A stretch of DNA of 64,000 bases from Nocardioides furvisabuli (lineage in GTDB: Bacteria > Actinomycetota > Actinomycetes > Propionibacteriales > Nocardioidaceae): NCBI RefSeq assembly GCF_021083185.1, contig NZ_JAIGQB010000004.1, forward strand, positions 248,001-312,000, read 5' to 3'. The position numbers and the translations under genes are program-made. Under the pieces are notes generated by a model that saw only the letters and a program-made list of their open reading frames with translations, did not search any database and had not been told where the DNA came from. This document shows positions 41,599-49,658 of the stretch, in pieces. Within the stretch, counting starts at the first letter, position 1; each line of letters begins with the position of its first letter.

Positions 41599-43872
41599 GT
41601 GATCATCGAGCGTGACCTCACGCCCTACGTCGTCTACTCGGGCGACCCGGTGCTGCGGGCCCTGGAGAAGATCACCGCCAACAAGGCCCGGGTGATCTTC
41701 CTCGTCGACTCCCACGGGCACCTCGACGGCGTGCTGTCCGACGGCGACTTCCGCCGCTGGGTCAGCGGCGCCGCGAGCCTGACCGTCGACGTCCCGGCGA
41801 TCGAGGCGGCCAACACCTCACCGCGCAGCCTGCCCGTCGCAAGCACCCCCGCCGAGATCAGCCACGCCTTCGGCTCCGGCATCGACCACGTCGCGCTCGT
41901 CGACGACCGCGGCCACCTGGTCGCGATCGCGATCAACCGCGCCGACGAGCTGCGCATCGGGCGCCATGTCGTGGCCCCCGACGCCCCTGCGCTGCTGATC
42001 TCCGAGATCGGCATCAACCACCAGGGGGACGTGTCGCTGGCCAAGCAGCTCGTCGACCTGTCGGTCGAGGCGGGCGCCGACATCGTGAAGTTCCAGCTGC
42101 GCGACATGGAGTCGGTCTACCGCCAGGGCGCGTCCGGCTCGGGCGGGGAGGACCTCGGCCCGCAGTACACCCTCGACCTCCTCGCGAAGTACAACCTCGG
42201 CGCCGACGGCCTCTTCGAGGTCTTCGACCACTGCAAGGACGTCGGCATCGACGTCATGTGCACCGCGTGGGACCCGGTCAGCGTCGACCGGCTCGTCGAC
42301 TACGGAATCCCCTCGCTCAAGGTCGCCTCGGCCGACATGACCAACCACGCCCTGCTGCGCCACATGGCCGCCAGCGGCACGCCCATGGTCATCTCGACCG
42401 GCATGTCCACCGAGGGCGAGATCCGCGAGACCGTCGACGTCGTCCGCAGCACCGGGGTCGCCCACGCGTTCCTGCACTGCCAGTCGACCTACCCGGCGCC
42501 CTTCAAGGACATCAACCTCGCCTACCTGACGCGCCTCGCCGAGCTCACCCAGGCGCCGGTCGGCTACTCCGGGCACGAGCGCGGCTTCCACGTGCCGGTC
42601 GCAGCCGTGGCACTGGGCGCGCGCATCATCGAGAAGCACTTCACCGTCGACCGGGGGCTCGAGGGCAACGACCACAAGGTCAGCCTGCTCCCGGACGAGT
42701 TCAAGGAGATGGTGCAGCGGGTCCGCGAGGTCGAGGAGGCGCTGGGCACCAACGCGCCCCGTGCCGTCTCCACCGGCGAGATGATGAACCGGGTCAACCT
42801 CGCCAAGTCACTCGTCGCCACGCGCCGCATCGAGGTCGGCGAGACCCTCGCGCCGGCCGACATCGACATCAAGAGCCCCGGCCGCGGCCTCCAGCCCAAT
42901 GCCTACGACAAGCTGGTGGGACGCACCACCTCGCGGGCGCTCGACCCGGGCGACTTCTTCTACGCCACCGACCTCGGCGACGCCGCACCACGCGGGCGCG
43001 ACTACTCCTTCCGCCGCCCGTGGGGGCTGGCCGTGCGCTACCACGACATCGACGCGATGACGAAGGACACCACGCCCGACTTCCTCGAGTTCCACTTCTC
43101 CTACAAGGACCTCGACCTCCCCGTCGCCGACGTCTTCTCCACCTACGCCGGCGGGCTGCCGATGGGCTTCACCACCCACTCCCCCGACCTCTTCGCCGGC
43201 GACTTCCTGCTCAACCTCGCCTCCGAGGACGACGCCCACTGGGAGCGCTCGATCCGCGAGCTCCAGCGCGTGGTCGACACGACCCGTGAGATGCAGCAGC
43301 ACTTCACGAAGGGCGCCGACGCGCGGGCCGACAGCGCCGGGCCGGTCATCGTGGCCAGCCTCGGCGGCTTCACCACCGACGCCTTCGTCGCCCCGGCCGA
43401 GCGCGAGCAGATGTATGCCCGGGTGGCTGAGGGCCTGGCCCGCGTCGACGACTCCGGCGTACGCCTCTGCGCGCAGACGCTGCCGCCCTACCCGTGGTAC
43501 ATGGGTGGCCAGCTCTACTGCAACCTCTTCGTCGACCCCCGCGACACCGCCGCCTTCGCCGAGGAGCACGACCGCCGGCTGTGCTTCGACGTGTCGCACT
43601 CCAAGCTGTCGGCCAACTACCTCGGCATGTCGTTCGCCGAGGCCACCGACCTGCTCGCACCGCACACCGAGCACCTCCACCTCGTCGACGCCACCGGTGT
43701 CGACGGCGAGGGCGTGCAGGTCGGCGACGGCGAGATCGACTGGGCCGTGCTCGCCCAGCAGCTCGACGCGATGGCGCCCGGGGTGAGCTTCATCCCCGAG
43801 ATCTGGCAGGGTCACGTCAACGACGGTGAGGGCTTCTGGATCGCCCTGGAGCGGCTGGAGCAGTGGTTCTGA
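41599..43872 (+). CDS. neuB: Multidomain NeuB-type synthase: CBS pair, NeuB, SAF, TIM-barrel isomerase-like domain
   Basis: A 757-residue fusion. Residues 5-120 are a CBS domain pair (VVYSGDPVLRALEKI, FLVDSHGHLDGVLSDGDFRRWVS, and HVALVDDRGHLVAIAI). Residues 130-375 are the NeuB aldolase: ISEIGINHQGDVSLAKQLVD, DIVKFQLRDMESVY, VASADMTNHALLRHMA, STGMSTEGEI, STYPAPFKDINL, GYSGHERG, EKHFTVDRGLEGNDHKVSL. Residues 398-458 are the antifreeze-like SAF domain (NLAKSLVATRRIEVGETL). Residues 475-757 resemble sugar phosphate isomerase/epimerase TIM barrels (FHFSYKDLDL, CFDVSHSKLSANYL, HLHLVDATGVDGEG, PEIWQGHVNDGEGFW). Start GTG 41599 has GGAAGG upstream. It would condense phosphoenolpyruvate with an N-acyl hexose. 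Confidence 0.85.
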   Translation: MIIERDLTPYVVYSGDPVLRALEKITANKARVIFLVDSHGHLDGVLSDGDFRRWVSGAASLTVDVPAIEAANTSPRSLPVASTPAEISHAFGSGIDHVALVDDRGHLVAIAINRADELRIGRHVVAPDAPALLISEIGINHQGDVSLAKQLVDLSVEAGADIVKFQLRDMESVYRQGASGSGGEDLGPQYTLDLLAKYNLGADGLFEVFDHCKDVGIDVMCTAWDPVSVDRLVDYGIPSLKVASADMTNHALLRHMAASGTPMVISTGMSTEGEIRETVDVVRSTGVAHAFLHCQSTYPAPFKDINLAYLTRLAELTQAPVGYSGHERGFHVPVAAVALGARIIEKHFTVDRGLEGNDHKVSLLPDEFKEMVQRVREVEEALGTNAPRAVSTGEMMNRVNLAKSLVATRRIEVGETLAPADIDIKSPGRGLQPNAYDKLVGRTTSRALDPGDFFYATDLGDAAPRGRDYSFRRPWGLAVRYHDIDAMTKDTTPDFLEFHFSYKDLDLPVADVFSTYAGGLPMGFTTHSPDLFAGDFLLNLASEDDAHWERSIRELQRVVDTTREMQQHFTKGADARADSAGPVIVASLGGFTTDAFVAPAEREQMYARVAEGLARVDDSGVRLCAQTLPPYPWYMGGQLYCNLFVDPRDTAAFAEEHDRRLCFDVSHSKLSANYLGMSFAEATDLLAPHTEHLHLVDATGVDGEGVQVGDGEIDWAVLAQQLDAMAPGVSFIPEIWQGHVNDGEGFWIALERLEQWF

Positions 43873-44951
43873 GTCCTTCCTCCGCGCCGACGGCGCTCTG
43901 GGTGGTCCCGGTCAGCGACCTGGCCGGGGTGGCCCGCCACGTCCTCGACGTGGCGCGCGCCGGCATCCCGGGCTGGCGTCTCGTCGTGCTCGCCCCGCCC
44001 GGTGCGCTGCCGGAGCGGTTGCGTGACCTCGGCGCGACGGTCGTCGAGGCCCCCTTCGGCCCCGACCACGGGCTCCGCGCGTCCGCAGCCTCGCTGCGCG
44101 AGGTCGTACGCCGCGAGCAGCCGGCCGTCGTGCACAGCCACCTGTCCTACGCCGACATCGTCGTCGCACTCGCCTCCCGGCGCGGGCCGCGGCTGGTCAC
44201 CACCGAGCACGGCATCGCGCGTGACGACGTCGTCTACCACCGCTCGGGGGCCAAGGCGCGCGTGATGCGGGGCGTCCACACGCTGCGGCTGCGCCGCTTC
44301 GCCGCAGCGATCGCGGTCAGCCGCGCCACCGCCGACGCGATGCGCGAGAAGTGGCACCCGCGGGTGCCGGTGACGGTGGTCCCCAACGGGGTGGACGTGG
44401 TGTCGAGGCCCGCTGCGCTCGCACCTCGACCACCGAGGGCACCCGGCTTGCGCATCCTGTCGCTCGCGCGGCTGTCACCGGAGAAGCGTCTCCCCGCGCT
44501 GGTCGAGGGCTTCGCCGAGCTGCACCGCTCCCGCCCCGAGGCCCGGCTCACGCTGGCCGGCACCGGCCCCGAGCAGGAGGCCCTCGCGGCGCAGGTCGAG
44601 CGGCTCGGGCTGGGCGACGTGGTCGCGATGCCGGGCTTCGTGGACCCGGAGGCCGCGATGGCCGAGCACGACGTGCTGGCCATGCTCTCGGTCTGGGAGA
44701 ACTGCTCCTACGCCCTGCTCGACGCCGCCGCACGCGGCATGGGCGTCGTGGCCAGCGACGTCGGTGGCAACCCCGAGATCCTCCCGTCCGCCTCGCTGGT
44801 GGACGCCGGCGACACCGTGGCCGTCGCGAAGGCGCTCGAGCGCCAGGGCCTCGACCCGACGACACGACCGGGGCTCGACGGCTGGCCGGGCGTCGACGAC
44901 ATGTGCGCGCGGATCGCGACGACGTACGCCGCGGCAGGAGCCGGGCGATGA
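43863..44951 (+). CDS. Glycosyltransferase family 4
   Basis: A 362-residue GT-B enzyme. Acceptor-side VPVSDLAGVARHVLDVARAG with VVHSHLSYADIVVAL, then TTEHGIARDD and NGVDVVSRPA, and the donor domain RILSLARLSPEKRLPALVEGFAELHR, LAGTGPEQEALAAQV and ENCSYALLDAAARGMGVVASDVGGNPEIL. The GTG overlaps the NeuB fusion by 10 bases. Its stop overlaps the next ATG (ATGA). Likely adds one of the repeat-unit sugars. Confidence 0.85.
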   Translation: MVLSPSSAPTALWVVPVSDLAGVARHVLDVARAGIPGWRLVVLAPPGALPERLRDLGATVVEAPFGPDHGLRASAASLREVVRREQPAVVHSHLSYADIVVALASRRGPRLVTTEHGIARDDVVYHRSGAKARVMRGVHTLRLRRFAAAIAVSRATADAMREKWHPRVPVTVVPNGVDVVSRPAALAPRPPRAPGLRILSLARLSPEKRLPALVEGFAELHRSRPEARLTLAGTGPEQEALAAQVERLGLGDVVAMPGFVDPEAAMAEHDVLAMLSVWENCSYALLDAAARGMGVVASDVGGNPEILPSASLVDAGDTVAVAKALERQGLDPTTRPGLDGWPGVDDMCARIATTYAAAGAGR

Positions 44952-46099
44952 GCCGCACCGACTCCCCGTGGGAGCTCCCCGACCGCACCCTGGAGAAGGC
45001 CGAGCAGGCCGACCGCGAGATCCGGATGTCGGACTTCGCACTGATGGCCCTGCTCCCGCTGCGCACGGTCGAGGTCTCGGGCTATCCGATCAACGAGTTC
45101 GCCATGGCCGGCCTCGTCGGCCTCTGCTTCTTCCGTCCCGCACGCGGCGGGGCGCGGCTGCCGGCGTTCGTCGTCCTCGTCCTCGGCGCCCTCCTCGCCC
45201 TGCTCCTCTACTCCGGCGTGACGAACCAGGTGGAGTGGACCCGCCGCGTCGGTCACGTCGCGATCGTCGCCGGTCTCATCTGGGCGGGCGGCACCGGACG
45301 GCTGTCCCTGCGGTCGGTGGGTGCTGGCCTGGCCACCGGGCTCATCGCGGTGATCGCGCTGGCGATCGTCGGTGTCGGCGGCAACACCTACGCCGGCCGG
45401 CTCACCGGCTTCCTCGGCGACCCCAACGCCGGCGCCTACTTCATCGCCGTGCTCGGCACGCTGGCCGTCTTCTTCTGCGACGAGCGCACGAAGGTGCGGG
45501 TCGCCGTGGCCGTGCCGATGGTCGTCGGACTCGTGCTGTGCTTCTCACGCACCGGTCTGCTCGCGGGCGTCTTCGTCGGCGTCTGGGTGCTGCTGGGCCG
45601 CCGGCTCGGCACCTTCGGCGGTGCAGCCATGGCCGCCGGCCTGGTCTGGCTCGTCGACAACATCCCGCAGGGCCTCACCACCTTCGGGCCCTTCTCCGAC
45701 CGCTCGGGCAGCGACAACCTGCGTCAGCGGATCATCGCGCAGGAGCAGGTCGAGCTGGCGGCGGCGCCATGGCACGGCAACGGTCCCGGCACCGCGACGG
45801 TCAACATCCGCGACCTCGAGTTCTTCTTCCACAACAGCTACCTCGCCGTGCGCCAGGAGGGCGGCTGGGGTGCGCTGATCCTCGTGCTGGCCCTGCTCGT
45901 CTTCGCCTTCGTCCGCCTCTCCGACCGGGCCCGCGCCGGGGACCTGGTGGCCGCGGGCGCCCAGGGCGCCATCATCGGCATCGGCGTCATGGCGATCACC
46001 CTCGGCGAGGTGCTGCTCGACACCCCGATGGGCGTCGCCGTGGCCCTCGCCCTCGGGCACGTCCTCCAGTCACCCGTCGAGGTCCCACCGGATGCCTGA
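44948..46099 (+). CDS. O-antigen ligase/polymerase-like membrane protein
   Basis: A 383-residue protein with about ten hydrophobic helices. After a 30-residue charged N-terminus the helices include MALLPLRTVEVSGY, FVVLVLGALLALLLYSGV, VGAGLATGLIAVIALAIVG, and the family block in the large loop GFLGDPNAGAYFIAVLGTLAVFF, LCFSRTGLLAGVFVG, AAPWHGNGPGTAT with NSYLAVRQEGGWGALILVLALLVFAFVR. This fits Wzy/WaaL (O-antigen ligase) proteins and is probably the polymerase of the polysaccharide. Neighbouring genes overlap at both ends. Confidence 0.78.
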   Translation: MSRTDSPWELPDRTLEKAEQADREIRMSDFALMALLPLRTVEVSGYPINEFAMAGLVGLCFFRPARGGARLPAFVVLVLGALLALLLYSGVTNQVEWTRRVGHVAIVAGLIWAGGTGRLSLRSVGAGLATGLIAVIALAIVGVGGNTYAGRLTGFLGDPNAGAYFIAVLGTLAVFFCDERTKVRVAVAVPMVVGLVLCFSRTGLLAGVFVGVWVLLGRRLGTFGGAAMAAGLVWLVDNIPQGLTTFGPFSDRSGSDNLRQRIIAQEQVELAAAPWHGNGPGTATVNIRDLEFFFHNSYLAVRQEGGWGALILVLALLVFAFVRLSDRARAGDLVAAGAQGAIIGIGVMAITLGEVLLDTPMGVAVALALGHVLQSPVEVPPDA

Positions 46100-47114
46100 G
46101 CCGATCCACCTCGCCGCCAACAACGCGGACCTCGGCGGCGGTGAGCAGGTGCTCGTCCGCTGCGCCGCGGCCCTGGTCGCGCTGGGTCGCCGCGTGGTCG
46201 TCGTCGCGCCCGACCGGCCGACCGACGTGCTCGACGCGGCCGCCGCGGTCGGCGCCGAGGTCGTGGCGCTCCGCGCGGACGGCCGCCGTGAGCACCTCCA
46301 CCGGCTCCGCGCATGGGACCGCCGCGAGCGCACCGGGCTGCTGTGGTGCCACGGGCTGGTGCCCTCCCTCGCCACCGCCGGTCACCGCCGCCGCGTCGTC
46401 CACCTCCACCAGCTGCCCCGCTCGCGGGCCCAGCGCGCCGCCCTCGCCGCGGCGCGCGTCGGCGCGCAGCGGGTGCTGGTGCCCTCGCGCTTCCTCGCCT
46501 CGCAGGTCGCGGGTGCCGAGGTGCTCCCCAACTGGACCGACGCCGTCGAGCCCGCGGCCCGCGCCGGGTCGCAGCGCCGGGTCGGCTTCATGGGCCGGCT
46601 CTCCACCGACAAGGGCGCCGACCTCGTCGCGCGTGCACTCGGCGCGCCCGCGCTGGCCGACGCCACCCTCGTCGTCGCCGGCGACGACCGCTGGGTGCCC
46701 GCGGAGCAGCAGGCGCCCGTCGCCGAGGCACTGGCCGGGCTCGGCGACCGCCTACGTCGCCTGGGCCGGGTCACGCCCGCTGCCTTCTTCGCCGACGTCG
46801 ACCTGGCGGTGTTCCCGAGCCGGGTCGCGGAGTCGTTCGGACTCGTCGCCACCGAGGCGATGGCCGCCGGCACCCCCTACGTCGTCTCCGACGCCGGCGC
46901 GCTGCCGGAGGTCGCCGGACCCGAGCACCCCTGGGTCGCCCGGGCCGGGGACGCCGACGACCTCGCAGCGGTCGTCGCCCGCGCGCTCGCCGCCACCCCG
47001 GAGGAGGTGCGGCTCGTGACCGACCGGGCGCGGCAGCGTTGGGAGGACGAGTTCTCCCCGCAGGCCGGCCGGTCGCGGGTGGAGCGACTGCTGACGGACC
47101 TGGGGGTGCCATGA
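46092..47114 (+). CDS. Glycosyltransferase family 4
   Basis: A 340-residue GT-B enzyme with a compact N-terminal half (IHLAANNADLGGGEQVLVRC, and LLWCHGLVPSLATAGHRRRVVHLHQLPRSRAQRA) and donor half RVGFMGRLSTDKGADLVARAL, LVVAGDDRWVP, LAVFPSRVAESFGLVATEAMAAGTPYVVSDAGALPE. The start overlaps the previous stop by 8 bases and the stop overlaps the next ATG (ATGA). Confidence 0.85.
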   Translation: MPEPIHLAANNADLGGGEQVLVRCAAALVALGRRVVVVAPDRPTDVLDAAAAVGAEVVALRADGRREHLHRLRAWDRRERTGLLWCHGLVPSLATAGHRRRVVHLHQLPRSRAQRAALAAARVGAQRVLVPSRFLASQVAGAEVLPNWTDAVEPAARAGSQRRVGFMGRLSTDKGADLVARALGAPALADATLVVAGDDRWVPAEQQAPVAEALAGLGDRLRRLGRVTPAAFFADVDLAVFPSRVAESFGLVATEAMAAGTPYVVSDAGALPEVAGPEHPWVARAGDADDLAAVVARALAATPEEVRLVTDRARQRWEDEFSPQAGRSRVERLLTDLGVP

Positions 47115-48223
47115 GCACGCGCGCGAGCGTGGCGATCGCCCACGACTACCTCACCCAGCGCGGCGGAGCCGAGCGCGTGGTGCTGAGCCTGATGCGCGCC
47201 TTCCCCGAGGCGCCGGTCCACACCACCCTCTACGACCCCGACGGCACCTACCCCGACTTCGCCGGCGCCGACATCCGCACCTCGCCCCTCAACCGCATCG
47301 GCGCCTTCCGGCGCGACCACCGCCTCGCCCTGCCGCTCCTCGCCCCCGCCTCCTCCCGGATGCGCGTCGACGCCGACGTCGTGGTGGCCTCCAGCAGCGG
47401 GTGGGCGCACGGCTTCGACGCCCCAGGACGCACGGTCGTCTACTGCCACAACCCGGCCCGCTGGCTCTACCAGACCGACGAGTACCTCGGCGGCACCGCG
47501 TGGCGCTCCCCGCTCGGTCCGCCCCTGCTCGCGATGCGGCCGATGCTCAAGCGCTGGGACCGCGACCGGGCGGCGCAGGTCGACGTCTACCTCGCCAACA
47601 GCCGCGTGGTGCAGCAGCGGATCGCGACGACGTACGGTCGCGACGCCGAGCTGCTGCCGCCGCCACACGGCATGGACGCCTCCGCCGCCCGCGAGCCGGT
47701 GCCCGAGCTCGCGGGCTGGGACGCCGGCTACGCGCTCGTGGTCTCGCGGCTGCTGCCCTACAAGAACGTCGACGCCGTCATCGAGGCCGTACGCGGCACC
47801 GGTCGGCGCCTCGTCGTCGTCGGGCGCGGCCCCGAGGAGGCACGGCTGCGCGCCACCCTGCCGGCGAACGTGCGCCTGCTCGGCGGGCTCAGCGACGCCC
47901 AGCTCCGTGCGGTGTACGCCGGCGCCGACGTGCTCGTCGCGGCCAGCCACGAGGACTTCGGCCTGACCCCGCTCGAGGCTGCGGCGTTCGGCGTCCCGTC
48001 GGTCGCGCTGCGCGGCGGCGGCTTCCTCGAGACCGTCGTCGAGGGCGAGACCGGGCTCTTCTTCGACAGCCCCGAGCCCGAGCTGATCGCCGCCGCGCTC
48101 GAGAAGTCCGAGCACCACGGCTGGGACCCTGACACACTCACGAGGAGGGCCGAGGAGTTCGGGGAGACCCGCTTCATCGACCGGATCCGCTCGATCGCAC
48201 TGCACGAGGACAGGAGGCTCTGA
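47111..48223 (+). CDS. Glycosyltransferase family 4 (WbaZ/mannosyltransferase-like)
   Basis: A 370-residue GT-B enzyme of the mannosyltransferase-like group: IAHDYLTQRGGAERVVLSLMRAFPEAPVHTTLYD, YCHNPARWLYQTDEYLGG, LANSRVVQQRIATTYGRDAELLPPPHGMD, LVVSRLLPYKNVDAVIEAVRG, and HEDFGLTPLEAAAFGVPSVALRGGGFLETVVEGETGLFF. The ATG overlaps the previous gene's TGA. The AGGAGG for the next gene is inside its last codons. Confidence 0.87.
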   Translation: MSTRASVAIAHDYLTQRGGAERVVLSLMRAFPEAPVHTTLYDPDGTYPDFAGADIRTSPLNRIGAFRRDHRLALPLLAPASSRMRVDADVVVASSSGWAHGFDAPGRTVVYCHNPARWLYQTDEYLGGTAWRSPLGPPLLAMRPMLKRWDRDRAAQVDVYLANSRVVQQRIATTYGRDAELLPPPHGMDASAAREPVPELAGWDAGYALVVSRLLPYKNVDAVIEAVRGTGRRLVVVGRGPEEARLRATLPANVRLLGGLSDAQLRAVYAGADVLVAASHEDFGLTPLEAAAFGVPSVALRGGGFLETVVEGETGLFFDSPEPELIAAALEKSEHHGWDPDTLTRRAEEFGETRFIDRIRSIALHEDRRL

Positions 48224-48224
48224 C

Positions 48225-49640
48225 GTGCGACCCGAAGGCACCCGGCTCCTCCCGTGGTTCATCGGCGTCATCGACCTCGTGATGATCACCGCCGCGACCG
48301 CGATGGCGATCCGGTTCCGGCTGACGCTGCCGATCTTCACCACCTCCGGCGACGTCCTGGAGAACACGGTCCTGGCGAGCGGCTTCTTCGTCGCGACGTG
48401 GATCGTGATGCTCTCGATCTTCGGCACCTACGAGCGCCACGTCTTCGGCGCGGGCACCGAGGAGTTCAAGCTCGTCGTCAACGCGTCCTTCTTCACCGCG
48501 GCCCTGGTCGCCACGATGGCCTTCCTCATGCAGTACCCCCTCTCCCGGGGCTTCTTCGTCCTGCTCTTCCCGATCGGCGTGCTGCTGCTGCTCATCGGTC
48601 GCCTCATCTCGCGCCGGATCATCCAGCGCCTGCGCAGCGCCGGGCACTTCAACGAGAAGGTGATCCTGGTCGGCACGCCGGGCTACATCGGCGAGATCCA
48701 CACCGTGCTGGCGCGCGAGTCGTGGCTGGGCTACTCCGTGATGGGCTGCCTCGTGCCCAGCGACTACGCCGGCCTGGCGCGCACCTCGACCGGCCTGGAG
48801 GTCCTCGGCCACAGCGAGGACGTGCGAGCGGTCGTCGACGAGCTGTCGCCCGACATCGTCTTCTTCACCGCCGGGGCCGTCAGCTCCTCCACCGCGCTGC
48901 GTCGCCTGGCGTGGGAACTCGAGGACCACGCCAACGTGCAGATCATCGTGGCGCCCAACGTCACCGACGTCTCCAGCGAGCGGGTCCGGATCCGCCCGGT
49001 GGCCGGCCTGCCGCTGATGCACCTGGGCCGCTCACGCTCACAGCTGGCCACCAACGACGCCAAGCGGGTCTTCGACGTCGTCGGCGCGCTCACCATCCTC
49101 GCCCTCGTCTGGCCGCTGCTGGCCTTCCTGATGATCTGGATCAAGCGTCACGACGGCGGACCGGCCCTCTTCCGCCAGACCCGGGTCGGGCGCGAGGGAG
49201 TGGAGTTCACCTGCCTCAAGCTGCGCTCCATGTCCGTCGACGCCGAGCAGCGCCTCGCCGAACTCGACCCGCGGTCCGACCACGTCCTCTTCAAGTCGAC
49301 GACCGACCCGCGCGTGACCCGGCCGGGGCGCTTCATCCGCCGCTTCTCGCTCGACGAGCTGCCCCAGCTGTGGAACGTCGTACGCGGCGAGATGAGCCTC
49401 GTCGGCCCGCGTCCACCGCTGCCCTCCGAGGTCGAGAAGTACGAGGACGACATGCTGCGCCGGCTCAACGTGCTGCCGGGCATGACCGGGCTCTGGCAGG
49501 TCTCCGGTCGCTCGGACCTCTCGTGGGAGGACACCGTGCGCCTCGACCTCTACTACGTCGACAACTGGTCGATGGTCCAGGACCTGCTGATCCTGGCGCG
49601 CACCGTCACCGCCGTGCTGGCCAGCCGCGGGGCGTACTGA
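48225..49640 (+). CDS. Polyprenyl-phosphate sugar phosphotransferase (WbaP/exopolysaccharide type)
   Basis: A 471-residue initiating transferase that loads the first sugar phosphate onto undecaprenyl phosphate. Four or five N-terminal helices (about 10-120), a CoA-binding-like central region (VILVGTPGYIGEIH), a further helix at 285-305, and the catalytic domain GGPALFRQTRVGREGVEFTCLKLRSM, with ITDPRVTRPGRFIRRFSLDELPQLWNVVRGEMSLVGPRPPLPSEV (reads TTDPRVTRPG), and a conserved GMTGLWQVSGRSDLSWEDTVRLDLYYVDNWS. GTG start; AGGAGG at 48212-48217. It closes the nine-gene operon. Confidence 0.93.
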   Translation: MRPEGTRLLPWFIGVIDLVMITAATAMAIRFRLTLPIFTTSGDVLENTVLASGFFVATWIVMLSIFGTYERHVFGAGTEEFKLVVNASFFTAALVATMAFLMQYPLSRGFFVLLFPIGVLLLLIGRLISRRIIQRLRSAGHFNEKVILVGTPGYIGEIHTVLARESWLGYSVMGCLVPSDYAGLARTSTGLEVLGHSEDVRAVVDELSPDIVFFTAGAVSSSTALRRLAWELEDHANVQIIVAPNVTDVSSERVRIRPVAGLPLMHLGRSRSQLATNDAKRVFDVVGALTILALVWPLLAFLMIWIKRHDGGPALFRQTRVGREGVEFTCLKLRSMSVDAEQRLAELDPRSDHVLFKSTTDPRVTRPGRFIRRFSLDELPQLWNVVRGEMSLVGPRPPLPSEVEKYEDDMLRRLNVLPGMTGLWQVSGRSDLSWEDTVRLDLYYVDNWSMVQDLLILARTVTAVLASRGAY

Positions 49641-49658
49641 CCCTGTCCCCGGCGGGGG

